64,000 nt of DNA from Liriodendron chinense (GCA_003013855.2 PVNU02004155.1:310001-374000); one strand, 5' to 3'; positions 27,631 to 42,600 are shown, counted from the stretch's first letter. The notes: generated from the letters alone by a model not told the origin. Numbers and translations: made by a program.

Positions 27631-30600
27631 GTTCCGGCTGGGAACTTAGGTGGGGCCCACCATGATGTTTGTGAAAAATCCATCCCGGCCATCCGTTTTG
27701 TGATCTCATTTTAGGACGTGGGACCAAAAATGAGCCGGATCTAAGACTCAAGTGGGTCGAAAACGTGAGGATTGAACGTCCATAGTTGAAATATTTGTGG
27801 GGCCACAGAATTTTTGAATAAGGCTAATATTTGTGTTTTCAATTCATCCCAGTAGGAATGACTTTATGAACGGTATGGATGGCATATAAACATCACTGTG
27901 GACCCCAGGGATGTTTCAACGGTAGGAATTTCCCTACCCACCTTTTCCTTTAGTGCGGCCCACTCGAGTCTTAGATCCGGCTCATTTTTTATCTCACATC
28001 CTAAAATGAGCTAACAAAATGGATGGACGGGGTGGATTTCTCACAAACATCACAGTGGGCCCCACCTAGGCTCCCAGCGAAGGAACTTCCTCTCTCTTTA
28101 AAAGAAATCCGGGGAGTGGATTAGCTATTACCGGGTAATACCTTAGTGGGTGTTACCCTAACTATATAGGGCCTACCCTGATGTATTTTTTGTATATATT
28201 CCACGTCGTCCATCTGTTCTCATCTCATTTATATATTTTTTAGATTTATGATGTGGTGGATTCGAACCTAGATCCGACTCGAATCCGATGTCTATAAAGA
28301 TTTTTTGATCGAAAATGGATCTGGCTATTTATAAGTGGATCGGATATGGATATCACCTTCCAGATCCGAATCTGAATCCGACTATAGCTTTTCAGACTTG
28401 GAGCCGGATCTAACTAGATCCAATCCAGATCTAACCCATTAAGAGCCCTATCCGAGCAACATACCAGAGGAGGAGGGCTAAGCTAGTCTCCTTATGGCTA
28501 GACGACTATTATATGAGGCCCACGTGGCCCAATTCACATTCCTAGCCACGTTGAAGATCCCACGTGCAGGTTCGTGCATTTTTTAAGACCCCACACTGAG
28601 AAGATGCATGTGAGCTGCATATAGGAGCTTGATGGACACATCGGACTATTGGATCGAGTGGACACGATGATCGGACCGTTAGATCATCATCATCGGACAT
28701 CTTGATTGTGGACTCCATGGGCCACGAAATTGTTTAGTTGTTTAGTTTCTTTGCATGTTTCGTTATTTTTTATATAGCTCATATTAGTGTTGAGATTAAG
28801 GAATTAGGAACAATTTTTAATTCATTAAGTATCTTTATGTTGAGAATCTTATCTGAGAGCATCTTTTTGTAAAAAGTCTTTTCTGAGAATATAAAGGGTT
28901 AGACGTCCTCACCCTAACCATTATGCATGTTATGAATGAAAGATATTTCTCTCATTTTGCTTTGAGATTGAGCAAAATTCCATCCTATGATTAGATTGAT
29001 CGTGCGAAGCCACGGGAAGCGATTCCCTAGTTATATTTTCTACTTTTCTCTCTTCTCATCAAGGTATTATCTTCCTTCTTCTTTTTTCTTCTCTTTTCCT
29101 CTACTTTCCTCAATCTCTCTCTTCTTTGATTTTTCTTTTGTCTCCTTAGAACCCACATCTAATCAAACCTTAACTCATCCAAAACCCTAAGTCCCTAACT
29201 TAGATTTTAGAATCCCAAACCCTAATTTTCAAAATCCTAATTCTCCACCCATTGATTATCAAAACCCTAGATATCCAATCCCAAAATCTAAAAATCCCTT
29301 GGCCAAATTATAAATCCCTAATTCCCACAACCTGAAACCCATATTCCCAATTCTAGAAACCCTAAATCCTAAATCCCTTAAACCCAAAATCTAAAATCCT
29401 AACCCAAAACCTCAACCCTAATTTTCCAAACCCTAATTCCTCTAAGCCTAGATACCCCAAACCCTTTTCCTACATTCCCTAGCCTTTAAACAGCCCTAAC
29501 ACGTCAAAACTCTTACAAGACACATGATTTCCATTGAATTCAGATTTAACCCTATGCTAGGATGGGGGTTCTATCTCCCATAGGTCCCGGTTAATTAGTA
29601 ATTTATGAGATTCACATTGCTGGACAGTCGTAGGCTTCAATTTGGACATGTCATCAATCTGAATTTTCTAAATTTGTAGTAAAGTAGCTCTATTTTGTCG
29701 TTCCATTGCTTTAGTTAACCTGTTTTTTTAAGTTTGTGGTATCATATTAGGTTAGATGATTCTGCCTGCATCAATTCCCTATCACATTTGTGAATCAAAA
29801 CACAATATGCATAGATCAAAATCAAAGCTAAAGCTAGTAGCTTGCAGGAAATCTTTCAAAAGTTGTGATTGTCATGTCTCCATTGTTTCCTAATTGATTT
29901 GCTCCTCTTTCACCAAAATAAACACAAACCACTATATCATGCATATTTTGATTTTTATCTGCTTAACTTCAGTTAATTTGCATGATTTAGGTCCATTTAT
30001 GCTCTTTTGTTCTTGCTAGAGCTATGTTTTATGACAATATCACCAAATTTGTATAGCTTGTGAACCACTGAAAACCTGAAGTCCATGAAGCCAAAGTCAG
30101 TTCACTCAAAAATTCAACACTCCATAGGCCAGCAGACGGTTCTATTTGTAGCACAAAGTGGCCTGATATGTGTTTAACAGTAACCTCGAACATCTGAAAG
30201 ACACCACATGTTTTTTTTTTCTAATTGTGCCTTTTTTCTTCAGATAATTTTTGTAGATCTTTCTTCCAGTAAGAAAATGAATCACGCCATTATGGCTGAC
30301 GCAAAATACATGTCAACTTTGGACATGCCTGGTATGTGTTGCAATGCTTTGAAGCTAAAACAAAAGCCAGTAGGTACCTAGAAACGACTTTTCATCATCG
30401 GTAAAAAGATGATTGTGTTGCTTCAACACCTCCTGCATCAAAATATGGAAGTTCCGCTGATATTTTTTCATGCTAGCAGGAAAAGCATTCTCACATTCAA
30501 CAACACGCACAGCATTTCTCCACAAGGACTCAAAGAGTTGGCGATCATTAGCTTCCATTTGGCAGCATGTAGTCATTCCTTGACAAACAAGACGAATAGG

Positions 30601-33600
30601 AATCACATCATGAGGATGCTTTGGAAGTGATGTAACTGATCCCTGCCACACATTTCCACAATGTTACCATAAAATGCAATATAGCACAATAAAGATTTAA
30701 AAAGGAGAAGAAGAAGAAGAAGAAGAGATCTGCATTCCAGCATACTTCACTCATCAACATGTGCATCAGATATACAACATACAGATATAACACATACTTA
30801 AATTAGTTGAATAAGGCCATGATCACTAGCTTCAGTTCCTATCTATGTTGTTTGGATGCATGAAGAGTAAAGTTGACACAGTTGAACTTCATAACTTCAA
30901 AGAAGAGGAAATCAGAATCTTCAATAAAGGTTACTGTTCTGTTCAGTAACTTCATAGAAAAATCTATCAGTCAAAAAGTCTGAAACAGAACCAACCATAA
31001 GAAATTGGATTTTAGAAGCATAACACACAAATAACTTGGATATGAGAAGCCACCTGCAGAGTTCAATTAAGAAACATAGAAACACAAATGAATCTGCAAC
31101 AAACATAAGATAGATTTTGAAATTCCACATGATAGATATCTCAGGAGAGTCAATCTGATCCTCGTGATTTAGACCCTGTCTAACCATTGAAATTGGACTG
31201 GACTTATTAATGAAACATACGTAATACGGAGTCTCTGTAAATTATTTTGAGAATATGAGAGCAAACAGCATAGACAGCCAGCAAGGAAATCAATAACAAA
31301 AGGAATCAATGAGGTAATGAATGAGTAGAGCTCTGAATAAAGGTAACATATTTTGAAAGTTATAACTGACAACCATATTCTAGGTCTGAGAAACAAGAGC
31401 AACCTGCATAAAACAATATTTACAACAAACATGAGATACTGATGGAAATTTCTAGAACTTGAAAGCCTACCATATTAGTACATACACAATCGTCTAGGAC
31501 ACTTGTTTATTTTTGTGCTCAGACTTGTCATACCGTAAATTCCAAGCAATACTTGTCAATTAGAGGAGACAGATATTTAGCCAACCCGCGCGGGAGAAAC
31601 CCAAGCATTTGTCCTCTTCCAGAATCTGTATGAAGCACCTGATTTCCAAAGGGACCATGCCATGTCTTTAAGCAAAATGAACAAAATTTTGTCTGACAAG
31701 AACTGAAGGAAAATAGGAAGAAAAAAAAGCTTAAAAGTTGCAAATGAACCTTGATTGCATTTGGGTCCTTGACATTTTCAGGTTCTCTCAAAAGAGACAT
31801 GCTAGCCCCTTGTGCTAGGTCAACATCATCATGAAACCTGCGCCCGACAATATAAGTTTCTAGAGTTGTAGCAGCCATGCCAATTCCAATACTATAAATA
31901 TCACGCGTAGGCATCTTAACATCAAGTAAGGATGAAAAGGGAATTGATGCGTCCACCTCCCCGCTGTTGGTAGCATCTTCCTTGTTTACATTGTCATCTA
32001 AGACGGTAGCACAAGTTTCAAAGTTGGATTGTAAAGAGTATATAGAGTCCAATGTGCATTTGTTTCTTTCCTTATTTTCAGCAGCACCATATTTAGGCAG
32101 TATACAAACAGTACTAGGTTCAGTGTTGTCATCAGATCCTTTCTGTCTTGCATCCTCTTCTGCATTATCTGATTCACTCAAGCAAATGCTGTCCTTTGGT
32201 CTTGAAGAAAAGCTGAACTGAAGAAGGGTATGTTGAGTCAATTTCCGTTTTTTCCCTCTGGCTAGGCATGCATCTGAACCATTGGTTAGAAAAATAAGCA
32301 TCACTCAGAGAAGGCAACCAACACTTTTAGTTCACATACTTAGAAGGAACATCATAACATCATATAATGAATATTATCACAACTTCATTTTTTTAAAGCA
32401 TATTAACATAACTTCAATTATGGGATAAGGCTTTGATGATGATGATGAACATAAGTTCAATTAAAACCAAATACAGACTGCTTTGATCAGTTTTATTAAC
32501 AACTCTTTAGGGATCGTTTGGCAGCATGGAATCGGAAGGATTTGAGGGGATTTGAGGGAGGGAGGTGCACTTGGGAGGATGGAATAGGAGGGATTTGGAT
32601 TTGAGTGTAATCCAAATCCTCCTTTTCAGCGGATTTTGAAACGCAAGGGAGAGTCGAAAATCAAAACACGTATCTCCTTGATTCCTCTCCAACAGGCTTC
32701 TTTTTTGTCCGTTGCAAGCCCTTTTTTATAAAAGGGTATTCTCTCCCCCCCTCCCTCCCTCCTCTCTCTCTCTCTCTCAGAGCTCTCTTCTAGCAACCCA
32801 ATTCCACCACCTTCTTCCCCATCCGCAACTTCTTCACTATTACAGCTTCTGGCGACCCGATTCCACCATTGCTGCCTGCTGCAACTCCTCTCCACAGGGG
32901 TCGAACACATCAACGCTTGCCATTGATTCCAACAGGTAGTCAACGACCAGCCATTGTCGGGCTGCTATTGCTGCACAGCGCCGGAATCATTTCTACAACC
33001 AACACCTCCTCTTCCAGAAAAGGTAAGCATCTAGGCCTCTTCCTCGAAAAAAGCTGCATGTAATGTGTAGTCCCGCGGGATACCAAATTGCTTGTCCTGC
33101 CTCTCTTGGTTATCCACCTTTGAAATGAGGGGTCCCCCTCATCCCAACCAAAAATAATCATTGTACCAAAGGACTACGCATCTGGGTCTCTTTTTGGTAG
33201 TGCATGGATCACCATATTATTTGGTCCATAGACTCCTATTGGTGAAAACTGCAGGACCCACCTGCCTTTGAAATGAAGGAACACAAGCGTAGTTTTCAAA
33301 CATAAGTGGGACCCAATTGATTCCACGGGTTCGCAATTCTGATAAGTGGGACCCAAGGGCCATGGTTTGACAATCTAGACCATTGACATGATCGTGCCTT
33401 ACTATGGATGGATAAAGCCACCAAAATCTCCTTGATAAGAATATTGTAACCTTTCAATTTTGGCCAACAACATCAACAGTTAGGAAGAGAAATACATCAA
33501 CAATCCATATTCAACTAGAAAAAAGAAAAAGAAAGAAGGGTCCCAACAATGGAGTATCCTGCAAGGATATTTCCATGCAATTCTCCATCAACGGTTGCAA

Positions 33601-36600
33601 CAGATCAATGGTTTGGATTACTGAACCATGGCCCCACCTATTAAGGGATACTCTGTCATGGACACTTTTTACATCATGATTCAGTGCACTCATCTCCCAC
33701 AAAGATTGTCTAATTCTTGTCTAGACTAATCTTAACCAGAAAGGAGATTCTTGTAAAACTCCACTATAGCAGCATACGCCTTTGTTTTTCCCCTACCCTC
33801 ACTACCTCCGCTTCTACGCTTTTAGTTTTAGTACCTCTTGCCCGTGCACTAACCAGTGCATGAAAAAATCTAGTGCTTCCTTGAGACAAATTGCTCCAGA
33901 CCTCTGTCTCCATTTAATTTCATCCTCCCTTAGGATTGCATTATAATTTATATTTAGTGTTATAAACCTCTTGCCATGCCAGCTCCTCTTCCGACATTCT
34001 CCTCCCTCCTCCATAATGTCTATGACTTGAATTTCCTGTAACAGTGCAGACATCTCCACCTCTTGACTGCTAAGAACCTCTTTCTCTCACACAATATTTT
34101 TTTTTTTTTGTTTTAGATCCTGTTACTTCTGAAAAAGAGAGAGAGTTGCATAAACTTGTACCTCAAGTGATGCCTAACAATTCTTAACTAGCTTCTTGAA
34201 GCCTTCAACCACGTACCATGCCAATTCAAACTTAAAAGGACGCGGGCCGCAATTTTCATCTTCCAGCTCTAATAATATTGGACAATGATCAGACACCGGT
34301 CTTGGGAGGCCCCTTTGATGCGCTCACTGAAATTTCTCTCCCCAATCTAGAGATACCAAAAATCGAACCAACTTGGACTTCACTACCTTTTCTTGGCCAT
34401 TTCTCCCCATAAACTTTTCTTCTTCCATAGGAAGTTCTACCATCTCATTCTTTACGATCCAGTTTAAGAAATCCTTCATGCTTCAAGTGAGGCGACCCCA
34501 TTAGACTTTTCAAACCCGAATTTGACAATATTAAAATCCCCACCCCCAAACCACAGGTAGCTGCCACTTTTGATGGCACTCATCCAATTCCTCCCAAAAT
34601 TGATCTCGTTGAGTTGGATTATTTGGACCATACACTGATGTAAAACCCATCTGAAATCAAACACCACTTCCTGTAATAAAATCGAGATGGAAAAATTCCC
34701 AAATGTTAGAATCCCAAATAACCAAAATACCCCCCGATGTTCCCACTACATCTAGAACCACCCATTTTTAAATTTACCTCTCCAGATTGAATCCACTAGC
34801 CAATGATCTATGGACTACAACTTTGTCTCATGAAAAGCAACCATCTCTGCTTTGTATCTTTTATGCAAATCCATTATTTGTGGACACCCCAACCCTCTTA
34901 CGTTCTAACTTATAATCTTCATGAGTTTTCACTTTTCAGAGATGCTCTAGCCTTACAATTAATTTCCAAAGACAATCTATTCAATTCTTTGTCAACTCTA
35001 ACAGATTTATGCATCTGTTTACACAGTGTCTCCTTTGGTATCTACCACCCCCTTTCCTCAACAAATTAAAATAGTGTTATATAATCCTCTTCCCTGTCCC
35101 CAAAAGGATACCCCCAGAAATCAGCCCACACGGCGCAGTACATCTTTAACCCAAATCATCCCACGGGCCATTGTATCCTATTCCAATGAAAAAATATCAC
35201 TTTGATGACGTATGGTGCATGATCATTCCCAAGTACCATTTCCACAATTTCCTTAGAAGATTGTGGCTGCATGATCAAGAAACTAACCATGTTACACTAA
35301 CAAAATATACTAATTAAAAGAAAATGGGAGCAAGTCCGTGTTGTTACTTGTCGCTAACGCCTGGAAGATTAGAATTTCTATGAAGCTCTCTAACTCCACC
35401 CTTGGAAACCAATAGAAAATAAGAGAACAAACTAGAAGGATAAAAATAGCTTATAGCTGCAATCCATGAAAGGAGTTTCCCTTGGAATCAATTTTCTTAC
35501 CCCCCCCCCCCCCCCCCCCTCTGGGTGTCCGATGATGCTTGTATGCTTCTGGGACTTTGTTGCCTTCCTGAAACATTCGGCTCAATATGATTCAAGTTCA
35601 ACTATACTAAAGACATGCAAAAGAACTATACAACTATGCCAGATGACTAAACAACATATCTCAAAATGATGACAAGGATGCCTGATTATCCACCAATGTG
35701 GAATTAACTAATCTGATACACATGAGCCAAGCAAAGAGTGACTGCACTTTGTCAGCTTGGGATTAAAAGCTGTTTTTCTTTAAACACAAGGGAACCAGAA
35801 GGATTCAAGCTGTGACGTTCTATGAAATCATAAACTGACTGAACAACCATGGGTTCCAAGTCGCTGCATTTTGTCAGATATTGGGACTAAAATCTGCTCA
35901 GGGGAGTTCAGACTTTTATTTCAAACATGAACCAGATCCAAAGTTTAAGTATTTGAGGTCCAGCATTCAATGTAATGCATAAACAACTACTTAAAACCAT
36001 TCTTATTGTGTGATCAAAGAAAATACAAGCTTTATCAAGATATAGGTAGAGCAAGGTCTCACCTACTAGAAATAGAATAATTATAGAATAAAAGTATAAA
36101 ACTCACTGCAAACACAGCACTAAGCATGTAAGTTAATTGAGTTTAGTTTCCGGTTGCAATAGAAATTGAGATGGTCACTGCTTACTCCATTATAACAATC
36201 AGAAGGATAGTTTTCAAGATAAACTAGCTTTCTTTTCATCCAGATGGATTTATGGGAATTTTAAACATTTCTACATGCAGATCGACTTCTCATGTGAATG
36301 TACTATACTTTCTTATGAATTTCATACTTGGAGTTATGGCCCTTGATGGAGTGGAATAGCATAACAAGATTCATGTAGCCGACCTCAATTAATTGGAATA
36401 AGGCTTAGATGATGATGATGATGATGAATATTTTTCAGCTTGCTAGTCCCGAGCGTGTGAGGGCCAGCCCATACACAGGCATACATGCTAAAGCTAGAAC
36501 ACTCATGCAAGATCTCAACCATCCATATAGAACTCAAAAAACAGGCTGTACCTTTGGTACATTGGCCACCTCATGAGTGGACCAGCCTGACTTTTGGGCG

Positions 36601-39600
36601 TAGGATCCACATGGTATCACCCAGCCTGATGGACAGGTTGGATTTTCACCACTAATTAGCTTGACATGGTGTGTGGGTGAGATGGACTATACGTGTGTGA
36701 GTCCGTGAGATACTCGAATTAGAAAACTTCATTTTTTTATTTTTTTTTTTATCTCCTACAGGTATTGCAAGTACTAATGTTTCCATTTTGTGTTATTTTT
36801 TAATCTAAATTATACAATTAGAGTTTGTTAAGAATAAACCATACCTAAGTGAGAATTTACAGTGTAATCAGCCCCACGTACGATGCTCCCACATACAGGA
36901 CAAGTGACCCAATCTAAGTTACAATATTGTTGTTGCTGTCGCTCGTCACTTTTTCCGAGTTCCTGATTTGAGGACCCTTCTTTACCCATTAGAAAAGAGG
37001 ATTTACCAATGTTCTCTCCTTCTTTTAAAATAATTGAAGAGCAGCTCTGAGAAAGTCACAGAATTGTTAAAAGTTAAAATTGAAATGAGCCAGACATGTA
37101 AAATAAGCACATACATGCAGCTTGCACGTTCAGCAAGATAGCAATGGTGAATGGCGCTCTAAAGGAGCATGGCAATTTCTGTTTCAATGAACCAGTCATG
37201 ATTATTCACCACTCTTAAGTCCTCACGTTGTTGCATCAACACAATCTAGAATCACAAGCTTTGCCATCGATAAATCGAAGACCTAATGCAAAGATCTATT
37301 ATCTTAACCATTAGATTTTTGGGAAATGAATATGGATAAAACAAGCACTCTAAGACATGCTTAACAGATTAGAATTTTAATGATGAGTTCAGAGGGTGCT
37401 TAGATCTACTAATATAGATGTGGGACCAACGTGCAAACAATTTTACTAGAAACCTGATTTAGTGTTCATATTACAAGGGATACGTTTTCAAACTCCAATA
37501 ACATTCAAATTCCATTATAGAAGATATCGTCAAGAAACAAAAAGTGTGTAGATTATGTTAATCCCTCACTGCACAAGATATTTGCATCAAAACTAGCTGA
37601 TGTGACCATTGAAAATGGACATGAGAGTTGCAGGTGTTTAATGCCATCCAGAAAGGGATTAGCATGCACGTATATAAGTGAGTGTCACAAGACGTTTGCA
37701 ATATCAAGGACATGGTTATTTCAAACACCCTTAAACATCTTTTTTTCCTTTTGGAATGTGAGCACTTTATTAACCAACCAAACTGCCAACTGGCAGAGGA
37801 AAAAAATAGCCCAACAAAAGAAGACCAACGCACCCAATCCATAGACAAACTAAGCACTCCACAAAAAAAAAAAGCCCATAGCCCATACTAGATTAGAAAC
37901 CTGATGAGGACATCCGAGCTCCTTTTAGAGTTTATCAGAGATGGAGGAGAGCTACCCCAGTTTCGTTATGGCTATAGATGATCGTTACATGGGGCCCAGT
38001 GGAACCAATTTAAGTTCCTAGCCCCGTTGAAGACCCCATGTGCATGATCGTGCATCTTTGAAGACCCTATACTAGGAAGATGTATGTGGGTTGCTTAGTT
38101 GGGAGTGTTGGACCGTTGGATGGTGACCGTGGACCATCTTGATCGTTGGATCTTGACCATAGACCATCTTGATCGTGGGATCATCTTGATCGTGGACCCA
38201 TTGGACACAATGGAGCAATTGGGATGTTTATTTATTTTAGGTATTTTGGTTTATTTTATAATTTAGTTGAAATAAGGGTGTTTAGACATTTTATATACAA
38301 TAAGGGTATTTTTGTAAAAACACCCCAAAAAAGACTACTAAAGGGTTGGGCATGTGAAGCCTTAGTGGATTTTGAGACATTGCAAATAATTTTTTCTTCT
38401 TTGTTGCCTTAAGCAAAGAAAAAGCGTCTTGTGATTGGAGTATGGCGTGAAGCCATGGAGTAATTCCAACTATCTTCTCTCTCTCTTTTTCTTCTCTTCA
38501 AGTTATTCTTTTCACTGGGTTCGGAGCCTTGCCTCGTTGGTAGACTCTGCGGAGTTTCAACAGGGGGTCTTGGTTTCGACACCCATCCGTGGTGAAAATC
38601 CACACTGCTGACAGCACCAGTGGATGCGTTGCATGACTGACTGGGTGGGTGTGTTGCGCGATTGACTGGGTGGGTGGGTTGCATGACTGACCCAAAAAAA
38701 AAAAAAAAAAAAAACTTATTCTTTTCACTTTTCTCTTCTTCCCTCTTTCTATTTCTTTTTTTCTTCTTTTGTTTCCTCTCAAATCTCATCCACACCATCC
38801 CCAAAACCCTCTAAACCTAAACCCTACCTAACCGTACGAACCAAACCCTCCGTACGACCTCATGAACACAACCATGTGGTTGTGTCTTAGATCTTTCCCC
38901 TTTAAAACCCCATAACCCTAAACCTAAAACTTGAAAACCCTAACCCTAAAGGCTAAAACCTAGAATTCCAAACTCTAACCTCCCAAATTCCGAAAACATT
39001 AAGTCTCTAAACCCTAATTCTTTCAAGCCCTAACAAAGCGCAAGTGAATCCTCAAATTTAGATCGAATCCCATGCTTGGGCCATTTCCGATCGATAATCT
39101 TATGACCCATCTGCGGGATTGTGATGTGGCCTTGAATTTTAGCATAGTTGATTACTTTATTTCTTTAGATTTGTGATAGATTGGCAATATTTTATATTTT
39201 GATTTACTCTAATAATCCGTTTATTAATTCATTCGCATCATTATAGTTTAGACTATCCGTCTTGCATCAAAACCTGAGGAACAAAACATGCCCACAGCCC
39301 AGGCCAAGCAAAGAACAATGAAGAAAGGGGCACTCCCACAGCCCAGCAAAGAGGGGCACTCCCACAATGGACCGAACAGCCCTAAAGAGTAAAGACCCAC
39401 CTACAAAGGCCAAGAAAGCAGCCACCTATCCCCAAACCTACAGATTTAATTCTAGCAATTACTGATCAAGAAAGACGAGAGGGAGTAACCATTTTTTGAA
39501 ACACGACTTTAGATCTCTTGAACCATGCAAGAGAAGATGCTTGAACCAGTAAGATCCAAACTCAGGCCCCAAGGCAACGCATTGCTTAAGCCCCATCTAC

Positions 39601-42600
39601 CTCCCCAATGGCAATTTGGTGGCTTCTTGATAGCACAAACGTCTTGAGTTACATTTACCAACAGCTCAGTAGCATACTAGCTTCTAAATGAGAGAATATC
39701 TCAATGGCATCAGTGAATCCTGAAATTTGAATATCCAAATCCAATTGGCCCCGGTCCGAAGAATCTTCCCAAGAGTGGCATTCCGAGTCTCATCCCAAAC
39801 CAGAATAGAGGTCACATAAGAATTGCTCCACACATAGATGGCAACCAAAGTATTCACCTGAGGAAGGTATGTGGCCTCACCAAATGTAATAGAGGCAGGG
39901 GGGACTCGAGGAAACACTTGGGGAGCTCCTAGGAATGGGATCTAGAAGATTCCAAGCAGCACAGAAAGCAAAGCTTCTTAAGGAAAAGTCCAGGGTTCCG
40001 GAAAAGCAACCTGCATTGAACATACATTAGAATCAGATCACTTCATCAAGTTGTTGTGGCACACCCAAGTATACAAATCGATCGCTCTTCTAGTTCTTAT
40101 CTTCGTGATGATCAAACTATGTAGTTAGGTCTTCCATGTTGAAGATACAGTTGAGCATCAATTTAGATGGAAGCTCAGTGAGGTGCATACTATCTCCAAG
40201 GGTTGCTTCCGAACACAACAGGGACCCCAGATTCTTGAATGTAGCTTGCTACAAGATCCTGCTAGAAACCGTTCAAGCTTGAGAAAAACAATCACCACTC
40301 CTTTGAACTTAGTAAAGGGCCTGCAGACATCGGATTGGCCCTTGTAATTCTCATTAATAAAGGTAATTTTCTGCTTTCTGTCTTCATGCATTCTTTCATG
40401 TGTTGCGCAAAACCTTCAGCATCCTATCTCAGTCCAGTAACAATAAGTAGCAGCATTAGATCAATAAGTTGGGCTTGACACATGATTTCAAAAATCAAAA
40501 ATTCCTTAGAATGATTTGCTGAGTAGTTTGAGGCAAACTAGGCTTGTGTTAGTATGAGATCCCATGTGCCGATATAGCCACCCACTAAACAATGTGAAAG
40601 GTTTCCCAGGCTATGATTAGTGGCATCTATTTGGCCACCAGTTTGAGGATGATACTATAACTTAGTTCCCATCTTGGCACAGAGTGTTTTTGCAGAAACA
40701 GCTCTTGAACATGACCTTGCAGTCAAAGACTCAAATATGATGATCTTAGTGGCATTGTGCAATTGAATTACCTAGTTGAAGAATACATTAGCAATACACA
40801 TGGCATTCAATGTCTTCTTGGAGGGAATGAAATATGGCTTTCAAAGAAGCGATCGACTACAAAATATATAAAGTCGAAACCATGTACCATCTTTAGTGAT
40901 GCCAAGAGAAAATGCATATTGGCATCATATCACTGCCCATTCGAGGTAGGTAGTAGAGAAAAGGTATTCTGCCTCAAGGTGGGTACTCTGCATACAACCT
41001 TCGACAAGCTGACATGCTCAACAATGTCATATAACAGTCACAGTATCCTCTTTCAATCTTCACCACTAGAAATGGCCCTCGACCAGTGCAATCATTGAGT
41101 CAACTCTGAAATGACCAAGGCTGCCAGAGTGCAAGTCGCGTACCACCAATTCTCACAACTAGCCCTTCAAAATGCATGGCCTCATGGAATAGAATTAGAA
41201 AACCTCATTGAGCCCAAATCATGGGTACTTGGCACCAGATCTAGCAGATAAAGCTATAAAAATATTTCCTAAGTCCTAATTAGAACACAATCGCCCTTGC
41301 TTTCCTCAAGCCCAACTATAGATGCCAAAAGCGTAGGCAAGAGGTGTGTCTTGTTCTCCAAACCCACTCAATGCTCGAGGCTAAAAGTAAATTCTTGAAT
41401 ATATGATCTCTAATTGGTGTATATTAACCTCAATTTCATCTAAGAGTTTAGACATCTCAAGGCCTCATGATCAGAAAATTCTTGATGCACTAGGTGGTGC
41501 TTCCGACATTTAGGCATTTGAACCACCAAGTAGAACTGAACACTATAGGTAGAAAACCTCTTTTGAGCATTAGAGATCATCTATCACATTGGTCTCACAC
41601 TAGATTACCCATCCCCTCTCAAAAAATCACTCTAGACAAATGATCAAAACATCCAAGCAGTGGCTAGGGAAAAGATAAGCCATATTGATTATAGGAGAAC
41701 TTGTCAAATCATTGATCTAAATCATCAATCACATAGATCCTACCTTTGATTACCACCCATCTCTCCTAAAAAATAACTTTGGTCAGACGACCCTAATCAT
41801 CCAATCAGTGGCTAAGGAAATGGATTATCAATATTGATTATATTAAAAATGGTTCAATCATTTCTAGATCATCCATCACATAGGTCCCACCCTTAGTCAA
41901 CCAACTAGGATGATGTGACCATTGTGACGTTTAGGTATGAACTCCTCATCGTGGAGCCCACCAGTTGAGTGGTATACCAGTACGGAATATGGGTATTGTC
42001 CATGTATCCAAAGGAACTGGGAGAGCTTGTTGGTTGAAGGAGAAGAGCGACCCAAGTTCCTGGAATTGAAATGACACGTTATCAGGAGGAACAGTGATCC
42101 CAGCCATTTTGGGAACTCTTTCTCAATGAAATGAGCTTTTTTATTTAATTAATTATTTATTAATTTTTGAGTACCAGGATAACGATGAAATAGGGCGTTC
42201 ATATTCAATAATTCACATTGACCATTAAGCATGGTCTCATGCAGGCCCTGCTAGTGTCTGAAGGCGAAGTTTTAAAACTTGTTATGACATACTTCCCAGT
42301 TACTTGATTTCTAGCTTTGGCATGAACAAGAGATTAAACAAAAGTTGTCCACTGTTCAAGACCATCAGGAGGATGCACAATCGGTGGATATGAACCATCC
42401 AATCCGTGGGCCCTACTCTGGAATGCGATTAGTACAGAAGAAGGGAAAAAAAAAAAACTGCTTCGATTGAATGATGGAAGCATCTGATTTTTTTTTGCCC
42501 TTCAAAATCTAGACCAAGAAGAGTTTCTTAGCTTCACCGGCCATTTCAAGGCCAAAAGGTCAACAGCTAGGATTGTGCGCGTCTAGTGTGCATCTTTCAT

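Larger units (their letters stand above)
26610..29773 (+). mobile_element. Solo LTR, family TGATGAGGAC, copy 2, split by a hAT
   Basis: Starts TGATAAGAACATCCGAGCA and ends CTGCCTGCATCA; duplication ATTCT / ATTCC (4 of 5). Net length about 1.33 kb after removing 26629-28450 and one 8-bp duplication. TATAAAGGG near 28889, then AATGAAAG and a degenerate AACCCTAA tract at 29180-29500. Confidence 0.85.

Noticed and set aside
28987..29500. Possible interstitial telomere (AACCCTAA)
   Set aside because: Too degenerate, and it recurs at the same place in related LTRs, so it is LTR sequence.
31528..32304. 258-codon single ORF as a stand-alone gene
   Set aside because: It is FAN1 exons 3 and 4 read through the stop-free intron 3 plus intron ends; FAN1 motifs require the splice.
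39684..39917. 77-codon ORF on the minus strand as a host gene
   Set aside because: It sits in the wrong frame of a broken gypsy pol remnant.
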